From: Amblyornis subalaris | Lineage: Eukaryota; Chordata; Aves; Passeriformes; Ptilonorhynchidae | DNA: 64,000 bases | Reading direction: 5' to 3' | NCBI GenBank assembly: GCA_018881555.1 | Contig: JACAXG010000018.1 | Span: forward strand, 4,238,346-4,302,345 | Part shown: positions 25,995 to 38,600 of the stretch, one piece after another | Layout: each line of letters opens with the position of its first letter | Position numbering within the stretch: position 1 is the stretch's first letter | The notes under the pieces: model-generated | Seen by the model: the letters and a program-made list of their open reading frames with translations, nothing else | Databases searched by the model: none | What the model was told of the DNA's origin: nothing | Made by a program: the position numbers and the translations under genes

Positions 25995-28900
25995 AAAACA
26001 AAATTTTCTTAGTGCTCCTACCTCTTGCTCTTTCACAGCTCCTAGGATCCTTTTTTTTTGTTGTTGATTTTCTTTTAATTGGGAAAGAGCTGGTATTTTT
26101 CATAGTCTTATAAATTTTTAAGTAACCCCTAAGCTTAATAAAGNCTTTTCTCCTGTTCCATGCTCATAACACCTGCTTTTAATCAAGCCAAACAGCCTCT
26201 TTTTTCCATCTTTTGCACATCACTCCTACATGTGTTCAAAAGAATTTGTGGTACCCTACCTTTGACTCATTCCTTCTTTGCAGATGCCACCAGACCAATG
26301 ACTGTCACCCAAGATAAAAACATTTCTGCATTTGAATTCTCAAAAATGAGCCATTAAAGGCACATCCATGCAAAAAAGAAGGATGGAAAACAGAAGATAA
26401 AATACAAAATATCCCACAATAGTTAAACTTTGCTGCAGAAAAGACATGGAATTAAAAAAAAAAAAACTAAATATGTCTTTCTTTTGAATCCAACTAGCTA
26501 ACTATTTTTTTGAAGAGGTTTAAGNTTCTGCTGCATTCTGAAAAGTGATTCCTTATACTTGTTATAGACATCGCTTGCTGGTGTATCTACATAATTTAGT
26601 CAAAATTGCATTATCACTTCTGCAGGGTACTTTGTTTTGGGACAACACAGACATTTCATTCTAGTGGGAACATATTGCACATAAAAAAAATTCACATGGA
26701 AGTGGACAAAGAAGAGTTCTCAGAGAAAAAATGAGATTTGACCTTTCATAAATTGCATTAAAAAACATTTTACTGAATTATTTTGCACACTGAAGCAGAT
26801 ACCAAAGTAGGAATGCTTAAGATTCAGGGGATAATTGGCCAGGGAGGGAACTCATTCCCACTTTCTGGTACAATTTTAGCAGGAAGGTTAGACACAGCAC
26901 AGTAAATCTACAGATGGGTATCAAATAAAAGATGAGGCAAATGATCCCTCTCTAGTGAAGAAAGACCAAAAAGAATCAAATGACAATCATATAAAGCATG
27001 TAAGAGTAAAAATTTTCATTACTATTTAAAACATCAATAGAACAGAAAAACATGAATTAAACACAAACATAAATAGTGGCCAGCTGTTCTCGGTTATAAC
27101 CACTGAATCAAATGGCCTAGGTATAACTGGAGTAAAGATTCCAATCCAAATTGAGAAAGTAAATCACCTTAAGGGTACAAAGCATTTCAGAAAATTAAGC
27201 TGGAAGCAGTTGTGTATCTGTCTGCAGTCTGAATTGGTCTNTGTTCTCCAAACAAGACGTTTCTCAAGCTATTGTGAGCTGTGGGCAAGCAGCACTATTT
27301 TCTTTTGAAAGATTCACACCATTCTCCACATACATCCAGGCAAGTTACCAAGTTGCCACAAAAACTGCAAATATTTCAGGAGGAACAAAATGGATAAAAG
27401 TCAAAGGATGAAATTTAGGAGATGCATTATGAAAAAATAGATTACAGCATTCCCTCAGTCCTGCTTCATACAGCCCAGATCTGACAACTGAGCTAAATTC
27501 AGATTTGCCTTGTTTAAAATCAATAGGTCAAATAAGTTAATAAAGTGCACCTCATCATTACTTGGTGTCTCTGGATTTAACTTCTGTGCTTTATTTCTGG
27601 CACCTAACAACCTCTGCCTGCACTAACAAGAGATTTCTCACAAATACAATTGAAGTGCTTTAGGAATTTTTTTCCTAATTGAGTGAATTATTATTGCACA
27701 AAACAAACGATGCATTTCTATGCACTCTCAGATATTTCTCAATCACTTGTTTCAGCATTGGCATCCCTTGATTTAAGCCTTATAACGTCATAAATAATAA
27801 AAGAAATATCTGGGGGTTTTCTAATTGGCAAGACAGTTTTCTCAGATTGTCTATTCTTTTCTTTAATTATCATTATTTTTTATACACACATTAAAACCCT
27901 CCAAAAGCTTCATTGTAAAGAAAATTATAACCCATGAACAAAAGATTTAAATCCTATCCCATTTGTTCCCACAAACGTACATTGCCTGATTTGAATTTCA
28001 TACTGGTTTGACTAGTATAGTTCCCATTGAATCATGATGTACTCTGGTGTGAAACCAAAGCAGGCCTTGATAGGTAGCATAGCCAGAAGGGACTAGAGAA
28101 ATTTTAAAAACTTGATATCCATTGCTCATTTCAGTTCATCACTTGCATTATTAGCAGCAGCTGTTCTACTACAAACTACATTTTCCTACCCTTTGGGTAT
28201 GCAGTGCTGCCTCTAAGTAGCTGCAAAATNTTGATGTAGCCTGTTGAGAACAACCGACTGCTATCTAATGTTGCTGAGGAATCTTGGCAAGGTCCATTTC
28301 ATTTTCTGTCTTGCAGAGGACCTTGCAAGTTTACCCACCTATTTATTCAAAAGTGACTTTAAAAATATTCTTTTCACACTTTATTAGAGCTGTTGCTTCA
28401 CACCGCAGCTCTAGTTAAAATCCTCTTCATTCATATCCTATATAGCTTGGTGGCCCCAACAATGTATTTTCAGAACCTATGTCTATTCTATGTTATAAAN
28501 ATTAGTAAGTAACCTTTACTGATCTATCCTGCAGCTGAAACAACATGATATGTTTTCCAATCATTGTACAATTTTCACTACAAAAAGTGACATGCTGAAA
28601 GAACAAGACAAGCAAGAAAGGGAACTGAAGACCAATGGTCTTCTGAGAGACTCCGGAAAAGCTTTCAGTCAAGGGAAAGGAGAAATGTAATTGAGTTCAA
28701 GTCCATTTGGGGGTGAGGGCTTGGTAGGCTGTTAGAAGAGATTATATTTAAATTATTTTGCTTAGTCCATTCTTAACCAAAGTATTTTCATATCATGAAA
28801 TAATAGTTCTATTGTTTTCTTCAGACATTTCTGTTTTCATTTCTAGCCAAAGAAATATTATGCCATAAGCCACAGATGAAGTATAACTAAAGAAGGGAGT

Positions 28901-29149
28901 TTTAAAACTATGTGGACCCCAAAAATCTTGGCTAATAATAAGCCACAGATAATAGTTGTGCACCCAGATTATCAAAACCACTGTCATACTTCCCATCTCT
29001 GTCATTATGCAAACTTTTTTTCTTGCAATTGTCTTTCCCTTCCTTGGCAGAATGACTTGCTACGCTAGCCCTCAAGTTAGGAGTATCATTGCACTGAAAG
29101 GAAATTCCCAGATCACCAAGTAAAAATTCCTGCTGTCATAGATAGCTCT

Positions 29150-29360
29150 GATAATCTCATCCATAAACTGTTCCAGCTCCACCTTATTCCCACTTGAAGG
29201 CCTTTCCACATCCTCAAAGCTCCCGTGGTCAGAAACTTTTCTCCAGTATCCAGACTGAACTTTTATTCCTATGTGGTGCCTTTCCAGCCAGATGTATTTG
29301 CAGTGTACATATATTCCTTCTGAGCTTCCATTGTGTCAGATTAAATAATCCTTGCTCTGC
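29150..29360 (-). mobile_element. Possible highly decayed CR1 relic
   Basis: Several phrases occur in the order expected for an inverted CR1 3' region: a CTGTTCCAG-like word, an AAACTTTTCTCCAGTATCCAGACTGAAC-like block corresponding to the 'fails to / develops after' part of the repeat, then a GGTTAAACAATCC-like word seen here as GATTAAATAATCC. Identity is low and no terminal octamers are visible. This may be coincidence. Confidence 0.3.
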
Positions 29361-30635
29361 CTGTGCAAAATAATGCTATTTTTTGATCAAACGAGGAGGA
29401 TCATTTTAGACAAAAGTTCCTGACCTAAGTTTCCTGTAGCTAAGCAAACCTTTTTCCTCTATTCATTTTAATATCCTTTCCCAGTTTTAACTTAGTTGAA
29501 CTTCCAGCACTATTCTTTTTACACCAGTAATGACTACCTTGCAAAGGCCAGGTTTATTTGTTCATTAGTTTTCCTCCTCAATATAGGTTCTCCATTTATT
29601 TCTAATATTTTCTTTTCTGATCTGTAAGGACAGAGTCTAGCTCAGAAAAGGGCTTTCTGACAGTTTGCATTCTTCTGACTGACAGAAATTCCCAGAGTCC
29701 TTCGCACTTAGTTCACAAGTTGCTCTGTCTGGGCTCACTACATTCACTTACTCTTTTAGCATGTTGGGTTCGCTATTGAAATTGTGAATCTTGGCCTCAG
29801 AGTTACCTTTGCACCACTTTCTAATGTCTAATGTCCAATCTAATATTGCAATGACCAAATATCCCAAGATTTGTAGTATCTGTCTTGGGCTGTCTAACTA
29901 ATTATCTTCTCACAATTTCACCCCCTTCAAGGGGCTAAAAATCACCTGAGCCATCACTTGCTTGATCCCAAGGTCACCTGGTAATATCATCTGTCCCAAT
30001 GTGAAGGTGAGTCATGAATTTTCCCCACTATCTTGCACACCTCTGCTGAGCTGCAGTCTATAGCTCTGGACCTCAGGGAGCTACCATCCTCCAAGAAAAC
30101 TTCATTTTGTTGAACACTGAGCGAGTGTCCCATCACTTTACCTTCCCTCATATTGATTCACTGTGCTCTCTTCACCCTCTGTTTGTACTCTCTGCTTTTA
30201 ATTCACTGTCATCTTATTCTTTCCTGGAGTCTTTATCTCTAGTTATTTCCATTTTCTTTTCCTCTCTTCTTGTGAAACTGGCTTCTATTCTTATTTTCTT
30301 TCCTGCCGTGTTGTCTTCTCTTTCTGCTTGCTCATCCTCCCTCTTCAGTACAGAAAACAATGCCTGTTCCTTAGACAGGAGACTTCTTAGTTATCCAAGC
30401 TCTACTTGTGTCTTGGCCTTAGGCGTATGTACTTCTATGAAACACCTCTTCAATGGACGTTTGGCTGTTNAGTACTCTATGTATACACACATTTCGACCT
30501 GCCTTGCAGTTTCTTCTCCAATTTTCTCCTTGCTGTTTTCAAACTCTTTTGAATTACATTGTTATACATAGCCTTGAATTTTTTCATCCAAGAACTGCTG
30601 TGAATATTCTCATCCAAGAACATGATGCTGCATCT

Positions 30636-31629
30636 AGGTGGCATCCAGCCAATAGTTGTTTCCCCCAGGGATCAGTATTGGGCCCAGTCCTATTCAGTAT
30701 CTTTGTTGGTGATCTGGATGAGGGGATTGATTCTATCCTTACTAAATTCATGGACAACACCAGGTTGGGTGCGAGTGTAGACCTGCTGGAGGGTAGGAAG
30801 GCTCTGCAGAGGGGCCTGTACAGGCTGAATAAATGGGTTGAGACCAGTAATATGATGTTTAACAAGACCAAGTGCTGAGTCCTGCGCTTTGGCCGCAACA
30901 ACCCCAGGCAGCACCACAGGCTGGGGACAGAGTGGCTGGAAAGCTGCCCAGCAGAAAAGGACCTGGAGGTGGTGTTTGACAGTGACTGAACATGAGCTAG
31001 TTGTGCCCAGGTGACCAACAAGGTCAGTGGCACCTGGCTTGTGTCAGAAATTGTGTATCCAGCAGGACCCAGGGCAGTGATTGTCCCCCTATACTGGGCA
31101 CTGGTGAGGCCACATCTCNAATCCTGTGTCCAGCTCTGGGCCCCTCACTGGAAGAAACACATTGAGATCCTGGAGCATGTCCAGAGAAAGGCAACAGAGG
31201 TGGGGAAGGGTCTGGAGCACAAGTCCTACGAGGAGTGGCTGAGGGATCTGGAGATGTTTAACCTGGAGAAAAGGAGGGTTAGGGGGGACGTTATTGCTCT
31301 CTACGACTACCTGAAAGGAGGTTGTAGCCAAGTAAGGGTGAGTCTCTTCTCGCGCGTAACCGGTGGTAGGACAAGAGGACATGGCCTCAAGTACTGCCAG
31401 GGGAGGTTTAGGTTGAACACCAGGAGGAATTTCTTCACAGAAAGGGTGATTAAACTTTGGATTGGACTGCCCAGGGAGGTGGTGGAGTCACCGTCCCTGG
31501 AGGTGTTTAAGAAAAGACTGGACGTGGCACTTGGTGCCATGGTCTAGTTGACATAGTGGTGCTGGGTCATGGGTTGGACTTGATGATTTCAGAGGTCTCT
31601 TCTAACCTAATTGATTTTGTGATTCTGTA
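30636..31629 (+). mobile_element. CR1 retrotransposon, reverse transcriptase to 3' end
   Basis: This is the best-preserved CR1 here, about 1 kb in sense orientation. It begins inside the reverse transcriptase with [14 protein letters not shown]. It continues to the catalytic box, which reads FMDN at 30747-30758 instead of the family's FADD: the first aspartate is kept, the second is asparagine. One frame carries recognisable RT and C-terminal sequence from 30636 to 31547, with in-frame stops at 30876, 30987 and 30993. Small compensating indels near 30984-31000 and 31032-31070 probably shift the frame locally. The last 178 codons (31011-31547) are open and include LEKRRVRGD and [10 protein letters not shown]. 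The copy ends in octamers of the variant form TTTTGTGATTCTGTAA at 31629. It is not functional. N at 31120. Confidence 0.96.
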
Positions 31630-34600
31630 ACTATTTCAGATGTCATTTCACGAAAAAAAGTGATTTCCTCNGGTAAGCCCTCATGGACTTTACAAGCCTG
31701 CTGTTTATTCACAGAATTGATATATAAAACACAAAGCACATGAATGCCCGGATAAGTACTGCAGCTTGCTGCTCTTCGGGCTCTCTGTTTCCAGCCACTT
31801 NTACTTTTCTCTCCCTTTCAACAGTTGAATATTCATTAGCAGCAATTAAAGACAGGAAACCTAACTCCCTTAGCTACAAGGCCTTTGACCTTTCACCCCA
31901 CCCAAATACAAAACTACCTTTAAACCAGAAATTATAACTAGAGCTTCTCATTAAGACAGTGATTAAACCAGTGAATCTACAAACGGTGACATGCAACCTA
32001 ATAAACCACTAAGCAACAAAAAATGCCAGTTAACNTACCTCCAAAATACAAGAACTTCTTTATCCTCCCCTGTGGCCAAGTCTCACCCAGACAGCGCTGT
32101 TTGCTGTGCTTCCATCAGTGGGGTCTTTTATGATATGGAAAAACAAACTGCAATACAGAATGTCCAAAACTGTTGGGTTTTTTTTTTATACATTGCTTCA
32201 TTAAATGGGTAAATACCCAAATACCCACTTCTGTATGAATTTTCAAGTGCATTTCAACAGAAAACACAAGAGATGCTGTGGATTCAGAAGTGCAACCATA
32301 TGATAAAAAATATTGGGAAGATGACAGTAACTGAATTTTATAACAACCATAGTTTAAACAAGGACTGTGTTACCATTACAGAGAGAAAATAGGAGACTTC
32401 GGTGACATCTTTGTGCATACAAATGAGAAAAAAATAGCTTAAGGCCCATTTTGTTTATTTATTATTGCCATCTAAGCCATTATGAGATGCTGTGACTTTC
32501 CATAGCAGAGCCACACAGTGCAAATGTCATTAATTCTTTTTCCTTCCTAATTCAAAATTAAGAACATTAAAATGCATTAAATTCAAGACATTATAATTTA
32601 AAGGGAGATTTTATAAAGTCTCTTTGGTAGTCAAGGCTATATTGGTGCTTCCATCCTACTTTTTAAGTGCTTGTAAATCAGCCATAACCACTGCACACTT
32701 TGGAACCTGCTACCCAAGTTTTTCAGGCCACAAGCAATCATTCATTATATCTTTTCCTGAAAATGTGAATCAGATCAATCTTTCATCTGGGTAAGGTGAG
32801 TTTTTGGATGTCGGTGATCAGAAGCAGTGTGCCAGAAGGATAGAAAAAATGCATTATAATGAAGCTTTAATGTAAAACAGAACTCTTTTAAAATAATGCT
32901 CCTTGAGGTCTGCAAGAAAACAAAACAAGAACCCAAATCAATTGCTATAGATTCTCAAGAGATAATATACATTTGTAGGTTTTGGAAACAAATTAAGAGG
33001 CAAGCCAGTAAAATGGTGAAGACATCTTTAGCTTGCAGAACTGCTACTCAGCTTCCTAGCTCCTACAGTTCCTACAGCTCCTAGAGCTACTGCAGAGCTC
33101 TCTATCTGCCAAAGCTGGAAGCAGGCAGGCTGTGCATGCTCAGAGCACCTTTGTGCTGCATTTTGCTGTCCTTAATTCAAACAAGCAGTCACCAATGCCA
33201 CTTTCCAGTGGCTGATCACTTCCTAATCAGGCTTCTTCACATTTTGAACCACCCTAGTGGGTGAAGAAAGAGAGTGGCATGAAGACTTGTTTTTACAAGT
33301 TTTTTCAAGTTTGATGGGTTTTTTTCAAGGTNTTTTTTTTTTTTAAGTTTTCTCCAAACAGACTGTTGCAGCAGACTCAGGAGTAAAGCTGTGTTGAATA
33401 ATTTCAAAACNATCTAATAGAGATCAGGAGAGGATGAGAGGATTACAGCCAGCTACAGCACCCTTATCTGTTTGTCTCCTTTATTGTGCTGCTCACAGAC
33501 CTACTCAGTTGTATGAGAAAAACTATTTTATTGGTACATGAAAAGCAAAAGTCACTGGACAGATATACATGCAGCTGGGAAGAGGACATTTATGGTATCC
33601 AACTCAACTTAGAACACATTTTCCAGGAGGACATACTAATTCTTAGGAAATCCTGTTCAGTTCTTACAGACGACTTCAGGTCAAAAATCAGAGAGCAAGT
33701 AAGGGACAGAAATAAAAAAAATTGCCTCACTAAGACTTGTGTGCTGTGTGCTTATTAATATTCCTTCTATAATTGTTATATATTGCTGTTGGCATTAAGA
33801 GGCCTCCAAATGAGTTTGGTCTCCATTGTACTCAGTGCTGCATGAACATAATGAAAATCAGGGCCATGGCCAAAGAGCTTGCATTTCAAATCCACTGATC
33901 AAAGTATACACCAGCAACAATACTCAAACTTTCAAGGCTTATTAACATCAGAAACAAAAAATTAAAAAACATTTCAGAACTGAGCAAGATGATCTTTTGA
34001 CTCCTGAATCTGGATTAGTTTTCAGTTTGGAAGAAGAAATGTGTTTTAATAAAGTCAAGAACACTTTCTACTCTCTATGGAGGCATGCATTGAAGTGATT
34101 AAAGAATGGCTCTGTGGGATAGTGAGCTTTCAACTGAATAGGTGAAGAATCTTATTCTGAGATCTTTTGAAATGGAACAGCAGCTTGGATAAATTGATAC
34201 CTCTCACAAAAATATAACACCACAGTTAATGAACAGATTCTGACACAAAAAAAATAACATGCATGACAAATAATACAGTTTCAGGACAGCTTTCAGGTTT
34301 TCTTTGTAATCTTCATTTGAAAGTATAATGTTTATTTTATAAATACGTCAGTATGGCCCTAAGAGATGTTGAAATGTAGGGCCAGTCAAATTATTATTGA
34401 GGATATACTCTCTTGTTTATTGCCCTTTTTTTCTGTTTGTGGTTACTCTTGATAGTAGTTTAAGTAGATGGTAGTTAACTATGTATATTTCATAAACTAT
34501 GTACTTTGTCTTTAGATTACTTGATGTATTCAATTGTTCACAATTATTGTTTCTATTTCTTGCTCAGATGACTGTTTGTTTGTTTTAAACTGAGCTCTGA

Positions 34601-34865
34601 AGACTTTTACTATCACCTTGCAGCTCTGAAATGTGTTTGCAAGGTTAGAGAAGTGGTTATGCTGAGAAAAGTAAATCGGCTTTCAGTAGATTTTCTCTTC
34701 AGAACTAAAACACAAAATTCACCTGTCACAAAAAGGTGGAAGAGCTGCTCAGAACACAGAATCCTCTTTCAACAGGGAGATTTCTTCGAATTCAAGTCCA
34801 AGGATTTGTGTATGCCAAATTTGTTTAAATATTCTCTCCCCTACTCCTCCTGCAATGAGGATAAG
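31630..34865. other. Unique non-coding DNA
   Basis: No repeat recognised apart from a T-rich tract at 33316-33350. It contains the exon-like segment at 33499-33698. N at 31671, 31801, 32035, 33332 and 33411. Confidence 0.5.
33499..33698 (+). other. Candidate exon, unrecognised protein
   Basis: A strong acceptor (pyrimidine-rich tract from about 33465 ending GCTCACAG at 33498) and a donor (CAA then GTAAGGG at 33699) enclose 200 bp that are open in one frame. The frame enters with two bases and leaves in phase 0. The middle reads KSLDRYTCSWEEDIYGIQL and the end DDFRSKIREQ. The peptide is mixed and hydrophilic, not low complexity. I do not recognise it, and no matching neighbouring exon was found on this strand. 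The open frame continues past the donor to 33758. Pseudo-exons of this quality are common in vertebrate DNA, so the call is weak. Confidence 0.2.
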
Positions 34866-35640
34866 GCTTCCTCGCTCTTCTTGTTCATCCATGCAGGCCT
34901 TTTGCTACTTTTGCTTGCTTTCCTGCCTGTCAGGCTGGAGTATTCTTGAGCTTGGAGGAGCTGATCTTGAAAATCAACCAGCCCTCAGGGATTGCTCGTC
35001 TATTCAGGGCCATGTCCCACAGGATTCTTCCAAACAGGTCTTTGAACAAGACAAAATCTGTTCTGAATTTCAGAATTGTGATACTCATCTTTGCACTTAT
35101 CCCACCTCTCAGGACCCTGAATTCCACATCTCATGGTCACTGAAGCCAAGNCTGCCCACAACCTTCAAAGCCTTTACCAGTTCCCACTCATTTGTAAGTG
35201 TCAGGTCTGTCAGAGTGTCTCCCTTTGTTGGCTCTTCTACCACCTGTGTTAGGAAGCCACCATCAGTGCCCTCCAGAAACCTCCCAGATCACTTGTGTCC
35301 TGCTGTATNGTGTCCAGCAGATATTGGGATGGTTGGTGTCCTCCATAGGACCGGGGCTTGCAAACATGAGACTTCTTCCAGCTGTCAGCAGAAGGGTTCA
35401 TCTGCTTCTTCCCAGTCAGGCTGGCAGTAGCAGGTATCCCCTTCAAAGTCACCCATATTACTCCCACTTAACATAACCTGCAAGTTCTTTGCTGTCTCAT
35501 CACCCATGCCAGGGCAGAGCTCCATTGCATCCCTGCTGCCCTCGGATGGCACTCCCTCCATTCCCCTGGATGGTCCTTCCTGAAGAGCCCCTATCCATCC
35601 ATGGCAGCGGTCCAGCCAATGCTCTGGTTCAGCCCAGATC
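34866..35640 (-). mobile_element. CR1 retrotransposon fragment, ORF2 endonuclease part
   Basis: Read on the minus strand, this is a decayed piece of CR1 ORF2 covering the AP-type endonuclease domain and the linker behind it. Conserved blocks appear in order: WTAAMDG, a stop, then GLFRKD (35614-35573); MEDTNHPNICW in place of the MGDFN box (35346-35314); SDHEM (35141-35127); after a one-base deletion VEFRVLRGG (from 35127); FKDLFGRILWD; and RPAWMNK (34900-34880). At least one frameshift separates the second and third blocks. Neither reverse transcriptase nor the CR1 3' terminus follows. CR1 copies normally keep their 3' end, so this piece must have lost it after insertion. The block order rests on my knowledge of the family; the residues are read from the sequence. 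N at 35151 and 35309. Confidence 0.92.
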
Positions 35641-38600
35641 TACGCTCGTGTGAACACAAATATGCTGTTAAGCAACTGAGTCATTCCCAGGGTTAAGGCA
35701 CCATAAATTTTTGTCTAAGCTTTATGTCCCTTCATGAATTAAGGCAATTCAGACAGCAGGCAGCATTCTTGTTAACGGTTCATTTTCTCTTCTCTCTCAA
35801 TCTCCTGTCAGGAAACAGCTTACAGGTTTTCCTGATGATCCTCTAGAAGAAATCATAGTTACACAAAGAATTTTACAAACAATAAATTCCTGGGGAGTGA
35901 AAAAAAAAAGAAGACTGAAATGCTGCTGCAGAATGCCAAGTCAACAAGTAGTAAATTTTATTGATGTACATGCACCCTCACTCATTGTCTTTCCTGGTCC
36001 TGGGATACCAGTGGTGCAGTGAAATAAGTGCTGTTTACACACATTTTCAATCATGGCTGAGGTCAGTTCTCCATTTCTGGAGGGTAGGTGCTCTTTGGAA
36101 GCTGTTTAATTCACTGCTAGCTGAGTCATGTCCATTTGCCTATATGACATCTATCTGAGCATGGCATGCTCAGGAAATGCCTCCTGGCTACTTCTACATC
36201 CACATGTAGAATATGGACTCTGGTCACTTCATATTTCAAATTCTGTACTTAAGAATCTAGAGATATTTATGACTGAATGGCCTTTGGTGAGAGATTAAAT
36301 ACACATTGTCACACAGTTAAGCTGTTAAATACTGACTGTCCCAAGAAAATATGGGAGTAAATACTCAGCCTATGCAGTCTCCCTCATCATAGTTCAAAGC
36401 AAGCCATAAAAATAGACCTGCAAAACACCTATAAGTTAGTTAAAAAAGGCTNGATAACTGCAAATAACCAGCTAACAGAAAAGCACTGGTCTGTGGTGAG
36501 TGCTCCCAGCTGCTTATCTGTTATCATAAGGCACAAGCGAAGCTCTCTCCACCTGGATGAGAGTAACCTCTTGCCTCGTGAAGGGGTGAGCTGCAGAAAC
36601 CCCACTCGCTCATCCACAACATCAGTAAAGGAACATTTTCTCACTGCTAAGACCATTGACAGCCGCATCTAGCCCAACAGTCACTGCCCTTGCTCACTGT
36701 GTTAACAACCTTGCACACATGTACTTTGGGCAGGATTGTGGTTGTCTTGATTACTGTACAGAAAATACACTTTCCTGGACCTTTTTCTATTGAAATATAT
36801 CAAATTCATCCATGATCATAAACATGGAAATCAGCAAGGAGTGTTGCAATTATCACAGTGAAAGAGAACATAATTTCTTTGATCCCANCATCCAGCCATC
36901 TGCAACCACCAGGATATGGTGCTTCAGAGAGGAGAGACGCAGTTTTTCCTTTGCCCCCCACTACCTACTAACTTGCAACCTAAACCCAGAGTTTGGCAAT
37001 CCTTCTCATCACNACAAAGCTTACTCTAGAAATCTCAAACTTTCCTAATTTAGTATAAGATTTCTAGCAGTGATGCACACTAAAAACTTCAGAAAATACA
37101 TATTTCAGCATTGCTCTGAACTCTTTCAAGCTCTGTACCTCTGGGACTGGCTTGAAAATAAACAGAAAAGCAGGATTAATAAGTGAGCAACAGGTAATTT
37201 GTACACAATGACGGAATAAAGCCTATCTGGTAACATAAATTGTTTACAGAATGATCCTCTGAAGACAAGTCAAACCACACAAAATAAATGTTTAATATTT
37301 CCTTATTAATGTCTACAGCTTTTTCCTGACTAACTACAAAGAGGTGCCATTTAAAGTGCATATACCCAATGAGCTCAACTCTGCAACTCTGCTGGTTTCT
37401 TGTACAGTGTGAAGTAATCCTAAACTGCAATTTTTTCTTGTTTGATCTTCTAGTTTTAAGCAAGAAAAAGGATCATGAAAGCATTTTCAAGCATTTTTTT
37501 TGTCTTTTAATTCAGTCACACTTTCTGCTCCCTATGGTTTAAATTATTCATAGCAAATTGTGCAGATTCAGATGTCAGCAAGTCATTGGCTAAATAATAA
37601 ATTCAAAAAGGACTCTGCAGCCGTTCTCATTACGTATCAGAGACATCCTATACCCATGCAGGAGTGATCATTCCTTTTCCAGTAACATTTGCAGCTGAAC
37701 TCATCTCATTCTTTAATGACTTTAGAGCTACTTGATGCACTGAATGAACAGGTATCAGATGGTCATATTCTATTTTTAAAAATTGGTTAGATCTGACTAA
37801 ATGTTATTCCCAGCTGAAATTGGTTAACTGAAGAATGCATGGGACCCCACCCCAACAGTCCATTGTGTCAGAAAGACCCTTCATAAGGGATGAGGAAGAG
37901 TATTCAAGTAGTGTCTTCTTTGGAAGCACAAGCTTGTGATTGTGCAATCACAACCTCTGCACACCCTCTGAGGACCAGGCTGCTGAGACACCTCCAGCAC
38001 NAGCAGGCTGTCTGCAGGTTGACTGCATGGCACCTCTAGAGACAGGTGATGGGCCAGCATGTGAATTCACGGCCCCTGGACACGGGTCTTGCTGAGAAAT
38101 AGAGGCAGGTGCTCAAGCACTTCCCTGAAGCCTGGGAGTACACCAGGTTCACAGGAGAAAACACATAAAGCTAACTCTCCTACCTAGAGGAATTTATAAT
38201 CTGAAAGTCTGGATAGACATTTCAGAGCGTTTTATGTCCTGGGACAGGTTGGAGGGAGATGAGAGAATGTGAAACAAATAAAGGGTGAAAAATAATTTTC
38301 CGCTTAACCAGTTTAAAGGCATACAGTTATATCCATATATCATGGATGCCTAATGCTTGTCTCTACATAAGGTATTTGTATGGGAACATGGCCAGTTAGG
38401 CAGCTGTCTGGTCACCTGTGGATGAGAGCAGCTGATTTATGTGAGCACAGTGTGCATTTACACACATGAATTACACATTTACTCACACAGTACACGTCTG
38501 GGTTTGAAAGCCCAGGTCCAGTTTGCAAAGGAACTGGGGAAGGCATCTGAACAAATAGTTGATAAAATAAAATCCTTTTGCTGTCAGATGGGCTGGGGAT

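Larger units (their letters stand above)
18899..30635. other. Long unique non-coding stretch
   Basis: Nearly 12 kb without a clear transposable element. It includes the longest open frame in the window (23345-23887 plus, 180 codons, no recognisable domain), a 23-bp tandem duplication (25949-25994), a short poly-A near 26455-26467 and a possible very old CR1 relic at 29150-29360. Pyrimidine-rich sequence at 30100-30350 gives a low-complexity plus-strand frame. I see no host gene that can be named. Confidence 0.55.

Noticed and set aside
30107..30571. 154-codon plus-strand frame
   Set aside because: It is a translation of a pyrimidine-rich tract (Ser, Leu and Phe dominated) and typical of low-complexity DNA.
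31011..31547. 178-codon frame as a host gene
   Set aside because: It is the C-terminal ORF2 remnant of the CR1 at 30636-31629.
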